The notes below the pieces were generated by a model. It was not told where the DNA came from and ran no database searches. It saw nothing but the letters and a program-made list of their open reading frames with translations. Shown here piece by piece: positions 50,024 to 59,012 of a stretch of DNA of 64,000 bases. A program made the position numbers and the translations under genes. Within the stretch, counting starts at the first letter, position 1. Every line of letters begins with the position of its first letter. The stretch is taken from positions 186,001 to 250,000 of the forward strand of contig NZ_CP101740.1 of NCBI RefSeq assembly GCF_024496245.1, read 5' to 3'. Source of the stretch: Sphingomonas qomolangmaensis (GTDB lineage: Bacteria > Pseudomonadota > Alphaproteobacteria > Sphingomonadales > Sphingomonadaceae).

Positions 50024-50220
50024 CAGTCGCCGATTTGTGGTGGCGGCGGGCGATTACCCTTTCCGATCTCGGTAAGCCAGCGGATCACGGCTTCGTTGCT
50101 GATAACCCGTCCTGCTTCGATGTCGGCAATCGCACGAGCATCGGCAGCGGCGATCACCGCGGGATCGTCGAAGATGCCGGGTTCGTTCGGATCCCAGAAA
50201 GGCTCGCGCGGCTCATCCAT
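50023..50220 (-). CDS. Antitoxin of the ParE-like pair
   Basis: A 65-residue protein upstream of the toxin. The segment AAADARAIADIEAGRVISNEAVIRWLTEIGKG is like ParD-type antitoxins of alphaproteobacteria, which combine a short DNA-binding region with a toxin-wrapping C-terminus. The small size and the overlap with the toxin start support the assignment. The module lies between the split lipoprotein gene and clpA. Confidence 0.75.
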   Translation of the reverse strand: MDEPREPFWDPNEPGIFDDPAVIAAADARAIADIEAGRVISNEAVIRWLTEIGKGNRPPPPQIGD

Positions 50221-50242
50221 ATTGCCATCCTACCAACAGAAG

Positions 50243-50274
50243 GCGGCGGCGCCAAATTGGGCGCCGCCGCTTTT
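50243..50274. terminator. GC-rich hairpin after clpA
   Basis: GCGGCGGCGCC (50243-50253) and GGCGCCGCCGC (50260-50270) form an 11-bp stem with TTTT on the plus side; on the minus side (after clpA) the run is weaker (TTCTG). Likely an intrinsic terminator for clpA. Confidence 0.55.
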
Positions 50275-50276
50275 CC

Positions 50277-52604
50277 CTACTTCGCGTCGGCGGGTTCGGT
50301 CTTCCTGCCGCCGCCCTTGCGCTTGGCCTTTTTGGGCGGCGCGGGGACGATTTCGAAGGCGAGTGCCGCATCCTTGAGCTTCACGTTCACTTCGCCGCCA
50401 TGCATCAGCTTGCCGAACAACAGTTCCTCGGCGAGCGGCTGCTTGACCTTCTCCTGGATCAGCCGGCCCATCGGGCGTGCGCCGTAGAGCTTGTCGTAGC
50501 CGCGCTCGGTGAGCCATGCCTTCGATTCATCGTCCAGACGGATGTGCACGCCGCGATCGGCGAGCTGCAGCTCGAGCTGGAGGATGAACTTGTCGACGAC
50601 GCGTGCCACCACTTCGGGCGGCAGATAGCCGAACGGCACGATAGCATCGAGGCGGTTGCGGAATTCGGGGGTGAAGAGCTTCTTCACCGCTTCTTCCTGC
50701 ACGTCGTCGCGATTGCTGGCGCCGAAGCCGATCGATTCGCGCGCCATGTCCGACGCGCCCGCATTGGTCGTCATGATCAGGATGACGTTGCGGAAATCGA
50801 CGGTCTTGCCGTGGTGATCGGTCAGCTTGCCGTTGTCCATCACCTGCAACAGGATGTTGAACAGGTCGGGATGCGCCTTCTCGATCTCGTCGAGCAACAG
50901 CACGCAATGCGGCTGCTGGTCGATCGCGTCGGTGAGCAGGCCGCCCTGATCATAGCCGACATAGCCCGGAGGCGCACCGATCAGCCGGCTGACCGAGTGG
51001 CGCTCCATATATTCGGACATGTCGAAACGCTGGAGCGGGATGCCCATGATCTCGGCGAGCTGGCGCGCGACTTCGGTCTTGCCGACGCCGGTGGGGCCGG
51101 TGAACAGATAGTTGCCGATCGGCTTGTCAGGTTCGCGCAGCCCCGCGCGCGACAGCTTGATCGCCGACGACAGCACTTCGATCGCGGCATCCTGGCCGAA
51201 CACCACGCGCTTTAGATCGGTGCCGAGATTGGCGAGCACGCGGGTATCGTCCGACGACACCGTTTTCGGCGGTATCCGCGCCATCGTCGCGATGACCTGC
51301 TCGATCTCCTTCGAAGTGATCACCTTCTTGCGCTTGTTGGGGGCGACCAGCATCTGCATCGCACCGACCTCATCGATCACGTCGATTGCCTTGTCGGGCA
51401 GTTTGCGGTCGTTGATGTAGCGCGCCGAAAGCTCAACCGCCGACTTGATCGCGTCGGGGGTGTACTTCACCGAGTGATGCCCCTCGAACGCGCTGCGTAG
51501 CCCCGAGAGGATCTTGATCGTGTCTTCGATCGTCGGTTCGTTCACGTCGATCTTCTGGAACCGGCGCAGCAAGGCGCGGTCCTTTTCGAAATGGTTGCGG
51601 AATTCCTTGTAGGTGGTCGATCCGATGCAGCGGATCGTGCCCCCCGACAGCGCGGGCTTCAGCAGGTTCGACGCGTCCATCGCGCCACCACTGGTCGCGC
51701 CGGCACCGATTACGGTGTGAATCTCGTCGATGAAGAGCACCGCATGTGGCAGCTTTTCGAGCTCGTTGACGACCTGCTTCAGCCGCTCCTCGAAATCGCC
51801 GCGATAGCGGGTGCCCGCAAGCAAAGCGCCCATGTCGAGCGAATAGATGACCGCGGGCAGCAGCACTTCGGGAACGTCGCCCTCGACGATCTTGCGCGCG
51901 AGGCCCTCGGCGATCGCGGTCTTGCCGACGCCGGGATCGCCGACATAGAGCGGGTTGTTCTTCGAGCGGCGGCACAGGATCTGCACTGTGCGATCGACTT
52001 CGGGGCCGCGACCGATCAGCGGATCGATCTTGCCGTTCTTGGCCTTTTCGTTGAGGTCGACGCAGAACTGCTTGAGCGCGCTTTCCTTGGCGTCCTTGCC
52101 GCCCTTTTGCGCGGGCTTGTCCTCTTCGGCGGCGCCCTTCACTTCGCGGGCTTCGGTGGGCGCACCGCCCTTGCCGACGCCGTGACTGATGAAGCTGACC
52201 GCGTCGAGCCGGCTCATGTCCTGCTGCTGCAGGAAATACACCGCATAGCTTTCGCGCTCGCTAAACAAGGCGACGAGCACATTGGCGCCGGTCACTTCGT
52301 CGCGGCCCGAGGACTGGACGTGGAGGATCGCACGCTGGACGACGCGCTGGAAGCCGCTGGTGGGCGAGGGATCGGTGGCGCTGTCGACCTTGAGCGCTTC
52401 GAGCTCGGTGTCGAGATAGGTCGCAACCGTCGCCTTGAGGTCGCCCAGGTCGACGCCGCACGACGCCATGACCTTGGCGCCATGTTCGTCGTCGATGAGC
52501 GCGAGCAACAGATGTTCGAGCGTCGCATATTCGTGCCGACGCGAGGACGCAGCCTCGAGCGCTTTGTGGAGCGTTGATTCGAGTGCGGATGCGAAAGACG
52601 GCAT
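50277..52604 (-). CDS. clpA: ATP-dependent Clp protease ATP-binding subunit ClpA
   Basis: A 775-residue AAA+ unfoldase that feeds ClpP. The N-domain repeats (SALESTLHKALEAAS..., about 5-75 and 80-150) are followed by AAA-1 with Walker A GDPGVGKTA (222-230) and VLFIDEIHTVIGAG, and AAA-2 with GPTGVGKTE (about 500) and LLLDEIEKAHPDLF. The IGF-type ClpP loop (ESIGFG, about 620) is present. No clpS gene is directly upstream. Substrate choice through N-end rule is plausible given nearby aat. Confidence 0.97.
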   Translation of the reverse strand: MPSFASALESTLHKALEAASSRRHEYATLEHLLLALIDDEHGAKVMASCGVDLGDLKATVATYLDTELEALKVDSATDPSPTSGFQRVVQRAILHVQSSGRDEVTGANVLVALFSERESYAVYFLQQQDMSRLDAVSFISHGVGKGGAPTEAREVKGAAEEDKPAQKGGKDAKESALKQFCVDLNEKAKNGKIDPLIGRGPEVDRTVQILCRRSKNNPLYVGDPGVGKTAIAEGLARKIVEGDVPEVLLPAVIYSLDMGALLAGTRYRGDFEERLKQVVNELEKLPHAVLFIDEIHTVIGAGATSGGAMDASNLLKPALSGGTIRCIGSTTYKEFRNHFEKDRALLRRFQKIDVNEPTIEDTIKILSGLRSAFEGHHSVKYTPDAIKSAVELSARYINDRKLPDKAIDVIDEVGAMQMLVAPNKRKKVITSKEIEQVIATMARIPPKTVSSDDTRVLANLGTDLKRVVFGQDAAIEVLSSAIKLSRAGLREPDKPIGNYLFTGPTGVGKTEVARQLAEIMGIPLQRFDMSEYMERHSVSRLIGAPPGYVGYDQGGLLTDAIDQQPHCVLLLDEIEKAHPDLFNILLQVMDNGKLTDHHGKTVDFRNVILIMTTNAGASDMARESIGFGASNRDDVQEEAVKKLFTPEFRNRLDAIVPFGYLPPEVVARVVDKFILQLELQLADRGVHIRLDDESKAWLTERGYDKLYGARPMGRLIQEKVKQPLAEELLFGKLMHGGEVNVKLKDAALAFEIVPAPPKKAKRKGGGRKTEPADAK

Positions 52605-52730
52605 GGGGTTAGCTACTCCAATCGGCCGCAGCGTGACACGCGGCCCTTAGTACCAATGTCGGGTCGGCAGGGCGGTTCGGCAAGCGGGGCGCCGGCAACG
52701 GGCTTTGGACCATGCGGGCGACCGGGCGGG

Positions 52731-52928
52731 TCATCGGCGGAACAGCGCATCGGCGCTGTCGCGATGGCGCACCGCCTTGTCGATATGCCGCCGAACCCGA
52801 GCAATCTCCCCCTCGAGCGCGGCGGCGCGCGCCTCGAGCTCGGCGATCGACAGCGGGTCGAGGTCCTGCACCACCAGGGCGGCGAGCGTATCGTCCTTGC
52901 GACGCGGGAGATTATCGTCGGCGTCCAT
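52731..52928 (-). CDS. DUF1192 family protein
   Basis: A 65-residue protein (MDADDNLPRRKDDTLAALVV...) with the DUF1192 pattern LDPLSIAELEARAAALEGEI followed by a basic helix RVRRHIDKAVRHRD. Probably a small coiled, cytoplasmic protein of unknown function common in alphaproteobacteria. ATG 52928. It is divergent from the quinone oxidoreductase gene. Confidence 0.78.
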   Translation of the reverse strand: MDADDNLPRRKDDTLAALVVQDLDPLSIAELEARAAALEGEIARVRRHIDKAVRHRDSADALFRR

Positions 52929-53005
52929 GACACCAAACGTTGACCCGTGCGGCGGCGATGTCAATAAGACCGACGAATTCCTGCGGCAGGGGGCACCGCG
53001 ACGCA

Positions 53006-54016
53006 ATGATCTTATCCGAAACGATGCCCGATGCGATGTGGGCGATCGATCCCGAGGGCGCCGGCGGTCCCGAAGTGCTGGTGCCGGTGCGGCGCCCGGT
53101 ACCCGCGCCCGAGCCCGGCGAGGTGCTGCTGCGCGTCGCCGCCGCGGGCGTGAACCGCCCCGACGTGATGCAGCGCAAGGGGCTGTATCCGATGCCGCCG
53201 GGGGCGCCATCGATTCTGGGCCTGGAGGTCGCGGGCGAGATCGTCGCGGTGGGCGAGGGGGTCGATGAAGTGATGCTCGGCCAGCCCGTTTGCGCGCTGC
53301 TGGCAGGCGGCGGCTATGCCGAATATGCGGTGGCGCCCGCGGGGCAATGCCTGCCGGTACCGCATGCGCTGACGATGATCGAGGCGGCGGCGCTGCCCGA
53401 GACGCTGTTCACGGTGTGGACCAATTTGTTCGAGCGCGCCTATGCCAGCGAGGGCGACACGGTGCTGGTGCATGGCGGCACCTCGGGAATCGGCACGATG
53501 GCGATCATGCTCGGCGGGCTGTTCGGGCTGACGACGATCGTGACGGTCGGCTCCGACGCCAAGCGCGAGGCGGCGCTGGCGCTGGGCGCCGATCATGCGA
53601 TCAACTACAAGACCGCCGATTTCGTCGAGGAGGTCCGCCGGATCACCGATGGCGCGGGGGTGGCGGCGGTGCTCGACATGGTCGGCGGCGATTATGTGCC
53701 GCGCAACCTGAAGTGCCTGGCCGAGGATGGCCGCCATGTCTCGATCGCGGTCCAGCGCGGGGCCGAGGCGAGCGTGCCGCTGTTCGAGATCATGCGCCGT
53801 CGGCTGACGCTGACGGGCTCGACGCTGCGCCCGCGCGACGGCCAGTTCAAGGCGCTGGTCGCCGACGAGCTCCAGGCAAATGTATGGCCGCATGTCGAGG
53901 CGGGGCGGCTGAAGCCGGTGATCGACCGGACCTTTCCGCTGGCCGACGCGGCCGACGCGCACCGCTGGATGGAAGCGGGCGACCATGTCGGGAAGATCGT
54001 GCTGACGATGGGGTGA
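53006..54016 (+). CDS. NAD(P)H quinone oxidoreductase, PIG3 family
   Basis: A zinc-free medium-chain reductase of about 336 residues. The N-terminal GroES-like part carries GEVLLRVAAAGVNRPDVMQRKGLYP; the NAD(P)-binding Rossmann motif is VHGGTSGIGTMAI (about 154-166). ETLFTVWTNLFERA is the PIG3-type block. ATG 53006 is used; ATG 53024 is possible and would remove six residues. Role: quinone reduction or redox homeostasis, substrate not fixed. It is divergent from the DUF1192 gene. Confidence 0.88.
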   Translation: MILSETMPDAMWAIDPEGAGGPEVLVPVRRPVPAPEPGEVLLRVAAAGVNRPDVMQRKGLYPMPPGAPSILGLEVAGEIVAVGEGVDEVMLGQPVCALLAGGGYAEYAVAPAGQCLPVPHALTMIEAAALPETLFTVWTNLFERAYASEGDTVLVHGGTSGIGTMAIMLGGLFGLTTIVTVGSDAKREAALALGADHAINYKTADFVEEVRRITDGAGVAAVLDMVGGDYVPRNLKCLAEDGRHVSIAVQRGAEASVPLFEIMRRRLTLTGSTLRPRDGQFKALVADELQANVWPHVEAGRLKPVIDRTFPLADAADAHRWMEAGDHVGKIVLTMG

Positions 54017-54128
54017 TGGCGGTTGGGTGCCGCCGCGTATGACACTCGCATGACCATGCCACCCGCAATCTGTCACAATTCACCTGCATAGGACGCCTAG
54101 ACAAGGACAACCGCAGGAAACCTTGGAC

Positions 54129-55052
54129 ATGGGCGCTATCACCCGACTGCCGTTCGACGCGGCGATCACCGACCGATTGTTGGGGCAGGGGGGCGATTTC
54201 GGCACGCTCGAACCATCGGTGCCCGAAAAGATCATCGAGCGGCGGCAATATCGCACCGTGTGGATCAGCGACGTCCATCTGGGCACGCGCGGCTGCAATG
54301 CCGAGATGCTGATCGACTTTCTCGACCATGTCGACAGCGACACCATGTATCTGGTCGGCGACATCTTCGACGGCTGGCAGCTCAAGAAGAAATTCTACTG
54401 GCCCGCGACGCACAACGACATCGTCTGGCGGATCATGAAGCGCGCCAAGCGTGGCACCAAGATCGTCTACATCCCCGGCAACCACGACGAAATGTTCCGC
54501 CAGTTCACCGGGCTCGATTTCGGCGGGGTGAAGATCAAGCGCCAGGCGATCCACACCACCGCCGATGGCCGCCGCTTGCTGGTGCTGCACGGCGACGAAT
54601 TCGACGCGATCACGCTGTCGCATCGCTGGCTCGCGCATGCCGGCGACTTTGCGTATCACATGATGATGACGCTCAACCGCTGGGTGAATCTGTATCGCCG
54701 CGCGCTGAAGCTGCCCTATTGGTCGCTGAGCAAATATGCCAAGCACAAGGTGAAGAACGCGGTCGAGTTCATTTCGAACTTCGAGGAGATCGTCGCGCAC
54801 GAGGCAAAGACGCGCGACGTCGACGGGGTGATCGCGGGGCACATCCACACCGCCGACTATCGCCATATCGACGGAATCGACTATTATAACGACGGCGACT
54901 GGGTCGAGGGCTGTACGGCTTTGGTCGAGCATGAGGATGGACGGATGGAAATCCTGCACTGGGCCGACGAGATCGCGGCGCGCGAGCGCGATGCCGCCGC
55001 TGCCACCACCGATGCCGAGGTGCGCGTGACCGAGGCGCGCGTGGCGGCCTGA
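54129..55052 (+). CDS. LpxH-like metallophosphoesterase (UDP-2,3-diacylglucosamine diphosphatase family)
   Basis: A 307-residue calcineurin-type phosphoesterase with ISDVHLGTRGCN, VGDIFDGWQL, PGNHDEMFRQ, LVLHGDEFDAI and GHIHTADYR, giving the full metal-ligand set of the family. It matches the LpxH-type subgroup that works in lipid A synthesis, but many alphaproteobacterial members are annotated only by family and LpxI can replace LpxH. ATG 54129 is preferred over TTG 54123. It is linked to a glycosyltransferase gene downstream (5 bases apart). Confidence 0.82.
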   Translation: MGAITRLPFDAAITDRLLGQGGDFGTLEPSVPEKIIERRQYRTVWISDVHLGTRGCNAEMLIDFLDHVDSDTMYLVGDIFDGWQLKKKFYWPATHNDIVWRIMKRAKRGTKIVYIPGNHDEMFRQFTGLDFGGVKIKRQAIHTTADGRRLLVLHGDEFDAITLSHRWLAHAGDFAYHMMMTLNRWVNLYRRALKLPYWSLSKYAKHKVKNAVEFISNFEEIVAHEAKTRDVDGVIAGHIHTADYRHIDGIDYYNDGDWVEGCTALVEHEDGRMEILHWADEIAARERDAAAATTDAEVRVTEARVAA

Positions 55053-55057
55053 CGCCG

Positions 55058-56083
55058 ATGCGGATCGCGATCGTCACCGATGCCTGGGAGCCGCAGGTCA
55101 ACGGCGTCGTCCGCACGCTCCAATCGGTGAGAGCGGTGCTGGAACGTCAAGGGCATGAGGTGATGGTGGTTTCGCCCGACCGTTTCTATTCGGTGCCGTG
55201 CCCGACCTATCCCGAGATCCGGCTGGCGATGGTGCGCACCGCGACGGTGGGCGGGCTGCTGGCGGATTTCCAGCCGCAGGCGATTCATCTGGCGACCGAG
55301 GGGCCGCTGTGCATCGCCGCGCGGCGCTGGAGCCTGCGGCGGGGCTATCCCTTCACCACCGCCTATCACACCCAGTTTCCCGACTATGTCTCGGCGCGAT
55401 CGGGCGTGCCCGCCGAGTGGATCTGGCGCTATATCCGCTGGTTCCATGCGCCGGCGCGCGCGGTGCTCGCCTCGACGCCGTCGATCCGGCAGACCCTGGT
55501 GGCGCATGGGCTCGAGCAGGTGCGGCATTGGGGGCGGGGGGTCGACCTGGCGGCGTTCCATCCGGGCGTCGCGCCGCATCCCGAACTGGCCGGGCTTGCG
55601 GGGCCGATCCAGCTCTATGTCGGGCGGATCGCGGTCGAGAAGAACCTCGAGGCGTTCCTCGAATGCGCGCATTCCGGCAGCAAGGTCGTGGTCGGCGACG
55701 GGCCGGCGCGCGCGGCGCTGGCGGCGAAATATCCCGAGGTATGCTTCATGGGGCCGCGCTTCGGCGACGAGCTGGCGCGCTTCTATGCCGGCGCCGATGT
55801 GTTCGTCTTTCCCAGCCGTACCGACACCTTCGGGCTGGTGATGATCGAGGCGCTCGCTTGCGGGACCCCGGTTGCGGCCTATCCGGTGACCGGGCCGATC
55901 GACATCGTCACGCCTGAGGCGGGGGCGCTGGCCGAAACGCTCGACGAGGCGATCGCCACCGCGTTGACCCGCGACCGCGCGGCGTGCGCCGCCTTTGGCC
56001 GGCAATTCACCTGGGAAGCGAGCGCTGCGCAGTTCCTGGGCGCGCTGGTGCCGATCGGCGGGGTCAATCGCGCCGCCGCCTGA
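55058..56083 (+). CDS. GT4-family glycosyltransferase
   Basis: A 341-residue retaining glycosyltransferase. It has the N-terminal Rossmann start RIAIVTDAWEPQVNGVVRTL, and a C-terminal nucleotide-sugar domain with VGRIAVEKNLEAFLE and DTFGLVMIEALACGTPVAAYPV, in which the Glu of the E-x7-E pattern lies. Similar enzymes add sugars to lipids or outer-membrane glycans. The substrate is not deducible. It follows the phosphoesterase by 5 bases, so an envelope-lipid role for the pair is plausible. Confidence 0.87.
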   Translation: MRIAIVTDAWEPQVNGVVRTLQSVRAVLERQGHEVMVVSPDRFYSVPCPTYPEIRLAMVRTATVGGLLADFQPQAIHLATEGPLCIAARRWSLRRGYPFTTAYHTQFPDYVSARSGVPAEWIWRYIRWFHAPARAVLASTPSIRQTLVAHGLEQVRHWGRGVDLAAFHPGVAPHPELAGLAGPIQLYVGRIAVEKNLEAFLECAHSGSKVVVGDGPARAALAAKYPEVCFMGPRFGDELARFYAGADVFVFPSRTDTFGLVMIEALACGTPVAAYPVTGPIDIVTPEAGALAETLDEAIATALTRDRAACAAFGRQFTWEASAAQFLGALVPIGGVNRAAA

Positions 56084-56139
56084 CGTCACGCTACTCCTTG
56101 CCCTTGGGCCGGCGCTGCACTAAGTCTTCGCCATTACAC

Positions 56140-56169
56140 GGCCACCCCGGAAGGGGTGGCCCTTATTGT
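56140..56169 (+). terminator. Stem-loop with T-rich tail before trcR
   Basis: GGCCACCCC (56140-56148), loop GGAA, GGGGTGGCC (56153-56161) form a 9-bp perfect stem, followed by CTTATTGTTT. It is 57 bases after the glycosyltransferase stop and 25 bases before the trcR GTG, so it may terminate the upstream operon or attenuate trcR. Confidence 0.65.
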
Positions 56170-56185
56170 TTCTGGAGACTTTGCC

Positions 56186-56857
56186 GTGGCCCAGCCTTTG
56201 ATGCCGCATGCGACCGCTTCCTGGCTGGTCGACAACACCGCGCTTTCGTTCGACCAGATCGCCGATTTCTGCGGCCTGCACATCCTCGAGATCCAGGCGA
56301 TCGCCGACGACACGACCTCGGCCAAGCTGACCGGGCGCGATCCGGTGCGCGCGCACGAACTGACTCAGGACGAGATCGAGAAGGGCCAGGCCGATCCCGA
56401 CTATCGGCTGGTGATGCAGAAGGGCCCCGAGCAGGTCCGCCGCACCAAGGGCCCGCGCTATACCCCGGTGAGCAAGCGCCAGGACAAGCCCGACGGCATC
56501 GCCTGGATCATCCGCAACCACCCCGAGATTTCGGACGGCGCGATCGGCAAGCTGATCGGCACCACGCGCACGACGATCGCGGCGCTGCGCGACCGCAGCC
56601 ACTGGAACATCGCCAACATCACGCCCAAGGATCCGGTGACGTTGGGGCTGTGCTCGCAGCGCGAGCTCGACGCATTGGTCGCCAAGGCGGCGAAGGCCGC
56701 GGGGATCGAGGCGCCGACCGACACGCGGCTCGAGGGCGATCGCGAAGTGCTGCTGGCGCAGCTGCGCGCCGAGCGCGAGGCGCTGGCGCGCGGCGACGTG
56801 GTCGAGACCGAGAAGCCGTTGTTCAAGAGCGACATCGTCGATCCCTGGAAGAAGTGA
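56186..56857 (+). CDS. trcR: Cell cycle transcriptional regulator TrcR (DUF1013)
   Basis: A 223-residue member of the DUF1013 group; the Caulobacter and Sinorhizobium members are known as TrcR, a cell-cycle-related regulator. It shows LVDNTALSFDQIADFCGLH near the N-terminus, DPDYRLVMQKGPEQVRRTKGPRYTPVSKRQDKPD, and an HTH-like IGKLIGTTRTTIAALRDRSHWN. GTG 56186 follows TGGAGACT. An alternative start at 56156 lies in the preceding hairpin. Function in this organism is inferred. Confidence 0.8.
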   Translation: MAQPLMPHATASWLVDNTALSFDQIADFCGLHILEIQAIADDTTSAKLTGRDPVRAHELTQDEIEKGQADPDYRLVMQKGPEQVRRTKGPRYTPVSKRQDKPDGIAWIIRNHPEISDGAIGKLIGTTRTTIAALRDRSHWNIANITPKDPVTLGLCSQRELDALVAKAAKAAGIEAPTDTRLEGDREVLLAQLRAEREALARGDVVETEKPLFKSDIVDPWKK

Positions 56858-56873
56858 TCGGGTGATCGACAAT

Positions 56874-57028
56874 CCTCCCCATCGCAGATGGGGAGGGGGA
56901 CCATCCGCAGGATGGTGGAGGGGCCGTCGGCAAAGCCGGCGGTCTTTCTTTTTGCGGACGCGGGGACGTCGCGCGGCGTCCCCTCCACCGCCTTCGGCGG
57001 TCCCCCTCCCCATTGCATGGGGAGGATA
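56874..57028. repeat. Imperfect inverted repeat between trcR and the DLH gene
   Basis: CCTCCCCATCGCAGATGGGGAGG... on the left and CCTCCCCATTGCATGGGGAGG on the right each form a hairpin. The inner part GGTGGAGGGG.../CCCCTCCACC is inverted between them. It is another palindromic intergenic element, not clearly of the same family as the others. Confidence 0.7.
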
Positions 57029-57091
57029 AAAGCAGGCATTGCCTCCGCGCGCGCCGCGGCTACGCTGCCCCGAATCCATCGGGAGCCAGCC

Positions 57092-57961
57092 ATGACCGAC
57101 CTGCGCCAGCGTGCGATCGACCTGTACGACGCCTTCACCCACGAGCATCGCGACCGGCGGCAATTGCTGCGCGAGACCGCGCTGCTGGTCGGATCGGTCG
57201 CGGCTGCCGAGGCGCTGATCGCGACGATCGCGGCATCACCCGCCGCGGCGCAGCAAATCGCCGCCGATGATCCGCGGCTGGTGACCGAAACCAAGACGGG
57301 GGTCGAGGCAGGCAAGCCCTTCACCGCCTATTTCGCCGCGCCGCGCCAGGCCGCCCGCAATGCCGGCTATGTGCTGGTCGTCCACGAAAATCGCGGGCTC
57401 AACGCGCATATCAAGGATGTCGCGCGCCGCGTGGCGCTGGCCGGCTATCGCGCGATCGCGCCCGATTTCCTTGCCCCGCAGGGCGGCACCCCCGCCGATG
57501 AGGACCAGGCGCGCGCGCTGATCGGCACGCTCGATTACGACCTGGCGCTGGCGCAAGCCGTCGCCACCGCGCAGCGGATGAAGCGCGATACCAGCGGCGC
57601 GCGCGTCGGCGCGGTCGGCTTTTGCTGGGGTGGCGCCTTCGTCAACCGGTTGGCGGTCGCGGCGGGCCAAGCGCTGGACGCCGGCGCGTCCTATTACGGC
57701 CCGGCGCCCGCCCCGACCGAGGCGGCGAAGGTTCGCGCCGCGATGGTCGTCCATCTGGCGGGCAAGGACGCGCGGGTGAACGCGACCGGCGTGCCATGGG
57801 GCGAGGCGCTGAAGGCGGCAGGCAGGGGAGAGGCGTTCGTCTATCCCGAGGTCGACCACGCGTTCAACAACGATACCTCGGCGGCGCGCTACGACAAGTC
57901 GGCGGCCGATCTCGCCTGGTCGCGCACGCTGGCGCTGTTCGCGAAGCATCTTGACGGCTGA
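57092..57961 (+). CDS. Dienelactone hydrolase family protein
   Basis: An alpha/beta hydrolase of 289 residues. The nucleophile elbow is GFCWGG (Cys near 177), with an Asp in HLAGKDARVN and the His in PEVDHAFNN. The N-terminus has a twin-Arg-like HRDRRQLLRETALLVGS before a hydrophobic stretch ending AQQIAAD, so it may be exported by Tat. Substrate unknown; the dienelactone-type fold alone does not imply catechol degradation. Confidence 0.82.
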   Translation: MTDLRQRAIDLYDAFTHEHRDRRQLLRETALLVGSVAAAEALIATIAASPAAAQQIAADDPRLVTETKTGVEAGKPFTAYFAAPRQAARNAGYVLVVHENRGLNAHIKDVARRVALAGYRAIAPDFLAPQGGTPADEDQARALIGTLDYDLALAQAVATAQRMKRDTSGARVGAVGFCWGGAFVNRLAVAAGQALDAGASYYGPAPAPTEAAKVRAAMVVHLAGKDARVNATGVPWGEALKAAGRGEAFVYPEVDHAFNNDTSAARYDKSAADLAWSRTLALFAKHLDG

Positions 57962-58005
57962 GCGATTTCGTTCGACATTTGTTCCGGCGCGACTCGGAGG
58001 CGATC

Positions 58006-58635
58006 ATGAGCGACGATCTGGTTTTCTACACCAATCCGATGTCACGCGGGCAGATCGCGCGCTGGATGCTCGAGGAGACGGGCGCGCCCTACCGCACCGA
58101 GCTGCTCGAATATGGCACGATGGACAGCGACGCGTATCGCGCGATCAACCCGATGGCGAAGGTGCCCGCGATCCAGCACGGCGACCGCGTGGTGACCGAA
58201 TGCGCTGCGATCTGCGCGTATCTGGCCGACGCCTTTCCGGATGCCGGGCTGGCGCCGGCGACCATCGACCGCGCCGACTATTATCGCTGGCTGTTCTTCG
58301 CCGCCGGCCCGGTCGAACAGGCGGTGACCAACCGCGCGCTGGGGGTCGAGGTGCCGCCCGAGAAGACCGCGATGATGGGCTATGGCGATTTCGACCGGGT
58401 GGTCGACGTGCTCGACGGCTGGCTGGCGACGCACGACCATGTCGCGGGCGGACGCTTTACCGCGGCCGATGTTTATGTGGGGGCGCAGGTGATCTGGGGG
58501 CTGGGGTTCGGTTCACTGCCCAAGCGGGCTTCGTTCGAAGCATATGCGGCGCGGTTGACCGAGCGCGAGGGGTACAAGCGCGCGAAGGCGGCGGATGACG
58601 CGTTGATTGCCGAGATGCAGGAGGCGGCGGGATAG
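58006..58635 (+). CDS. Glutathione S-transferase family protein
   Basis: A 209-residue GST with the thioredoxin-like N-domain (VFYTNPMSRGQIARWMLEET, NPMAKVPAIQHGD with the cis-Pro, TECAAICAYLAD) and a helical C-domain. A Ser/Cys in the N-terminal active-site position (PMSRG) fits a Ser-type GST. The reaction is not deducible. ATG 58006 has CGGAGG upstream. Confidence 0.87.
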   Translation: MSDDLVFYTNPMSRGQIARWMLEETGAPYRTELLEYGTMDSDAYRAINPMAKVPAIQHGDRVVTECAAICAYLADAFPDAGLAPATIDRADYYRWLFFAAGPVEQAVTNRALGVEVPPEKTAMMGYGDFDRVVDVLDGWLATHDHVAGGRFTAADVYVGAQVIWGLGFGSLPKRASFEAYAARLTEREGYKRAKAADDALIAEMQEAAG

Positions 58636-58660
58636 GGCGATCGGGTCGCAACGCGCTGGC

Positions 58661-58732
58661 GTTCGTTTCGAGCGAAGTCGAGAAACGGGGTTGGGCGCTG
58701 GGGGCGGTTTTTCGACTTCGCTCGAAACGAAC
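58661..58732. repeat. Inverted repeat GTTTCGAGCGAAGTCGAGAAAC type
   Basis: The arms 58661-58686 and 58707-58732 are inverted copies with one mismatch (GTTCGTTTCGAGCGAAGTCG). It is like the REP-type palindromes known in sphingomonads, and differs from the CTGAGC family. Confidence 0.85.
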
Positions 58733-58849
58733 GGGGTGAGTAGGTCAGCGCGGAAACGCGCCAAGGGCCTCAGGTCTACCCACCCCCAATCCCTCCCCGG
58801 CAAGGGGGGAAAGATTTGGATTCGTTCGCCAGGTTGGTTTTCCCCCCTT

Positions 58850-58972
58850 TCGTCCTGAGTAGGGGCTGAGCTTGGCGAAGACCCGTATCGAAGGACCTTG
58901 CCCCAAGCGGACCGGTGCTTCGATACGCCGCTTCGACGCGCTCAGCGGCTACTCAGCACGAACGGGTGGGGA
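58850..58972. repeat. Degenerate inverted repeat with CTGAG cores
   Basis: TCCTGAGTAGGGGCTGAGC (58850s) and the inverse GCTCAGCGGCTACTCAGCA (58940s) pair imperfectly; TATCGAAGG and CTTCGATA are also inverted. The repeat resembles a decayed copy of the 60392-60486 element. Confidence 0.55.
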
Positions 58973-59012
58973 GACCCGCTGAGGCCGGAAACGGGCAATG
59001 CCGCGCGGGCCC

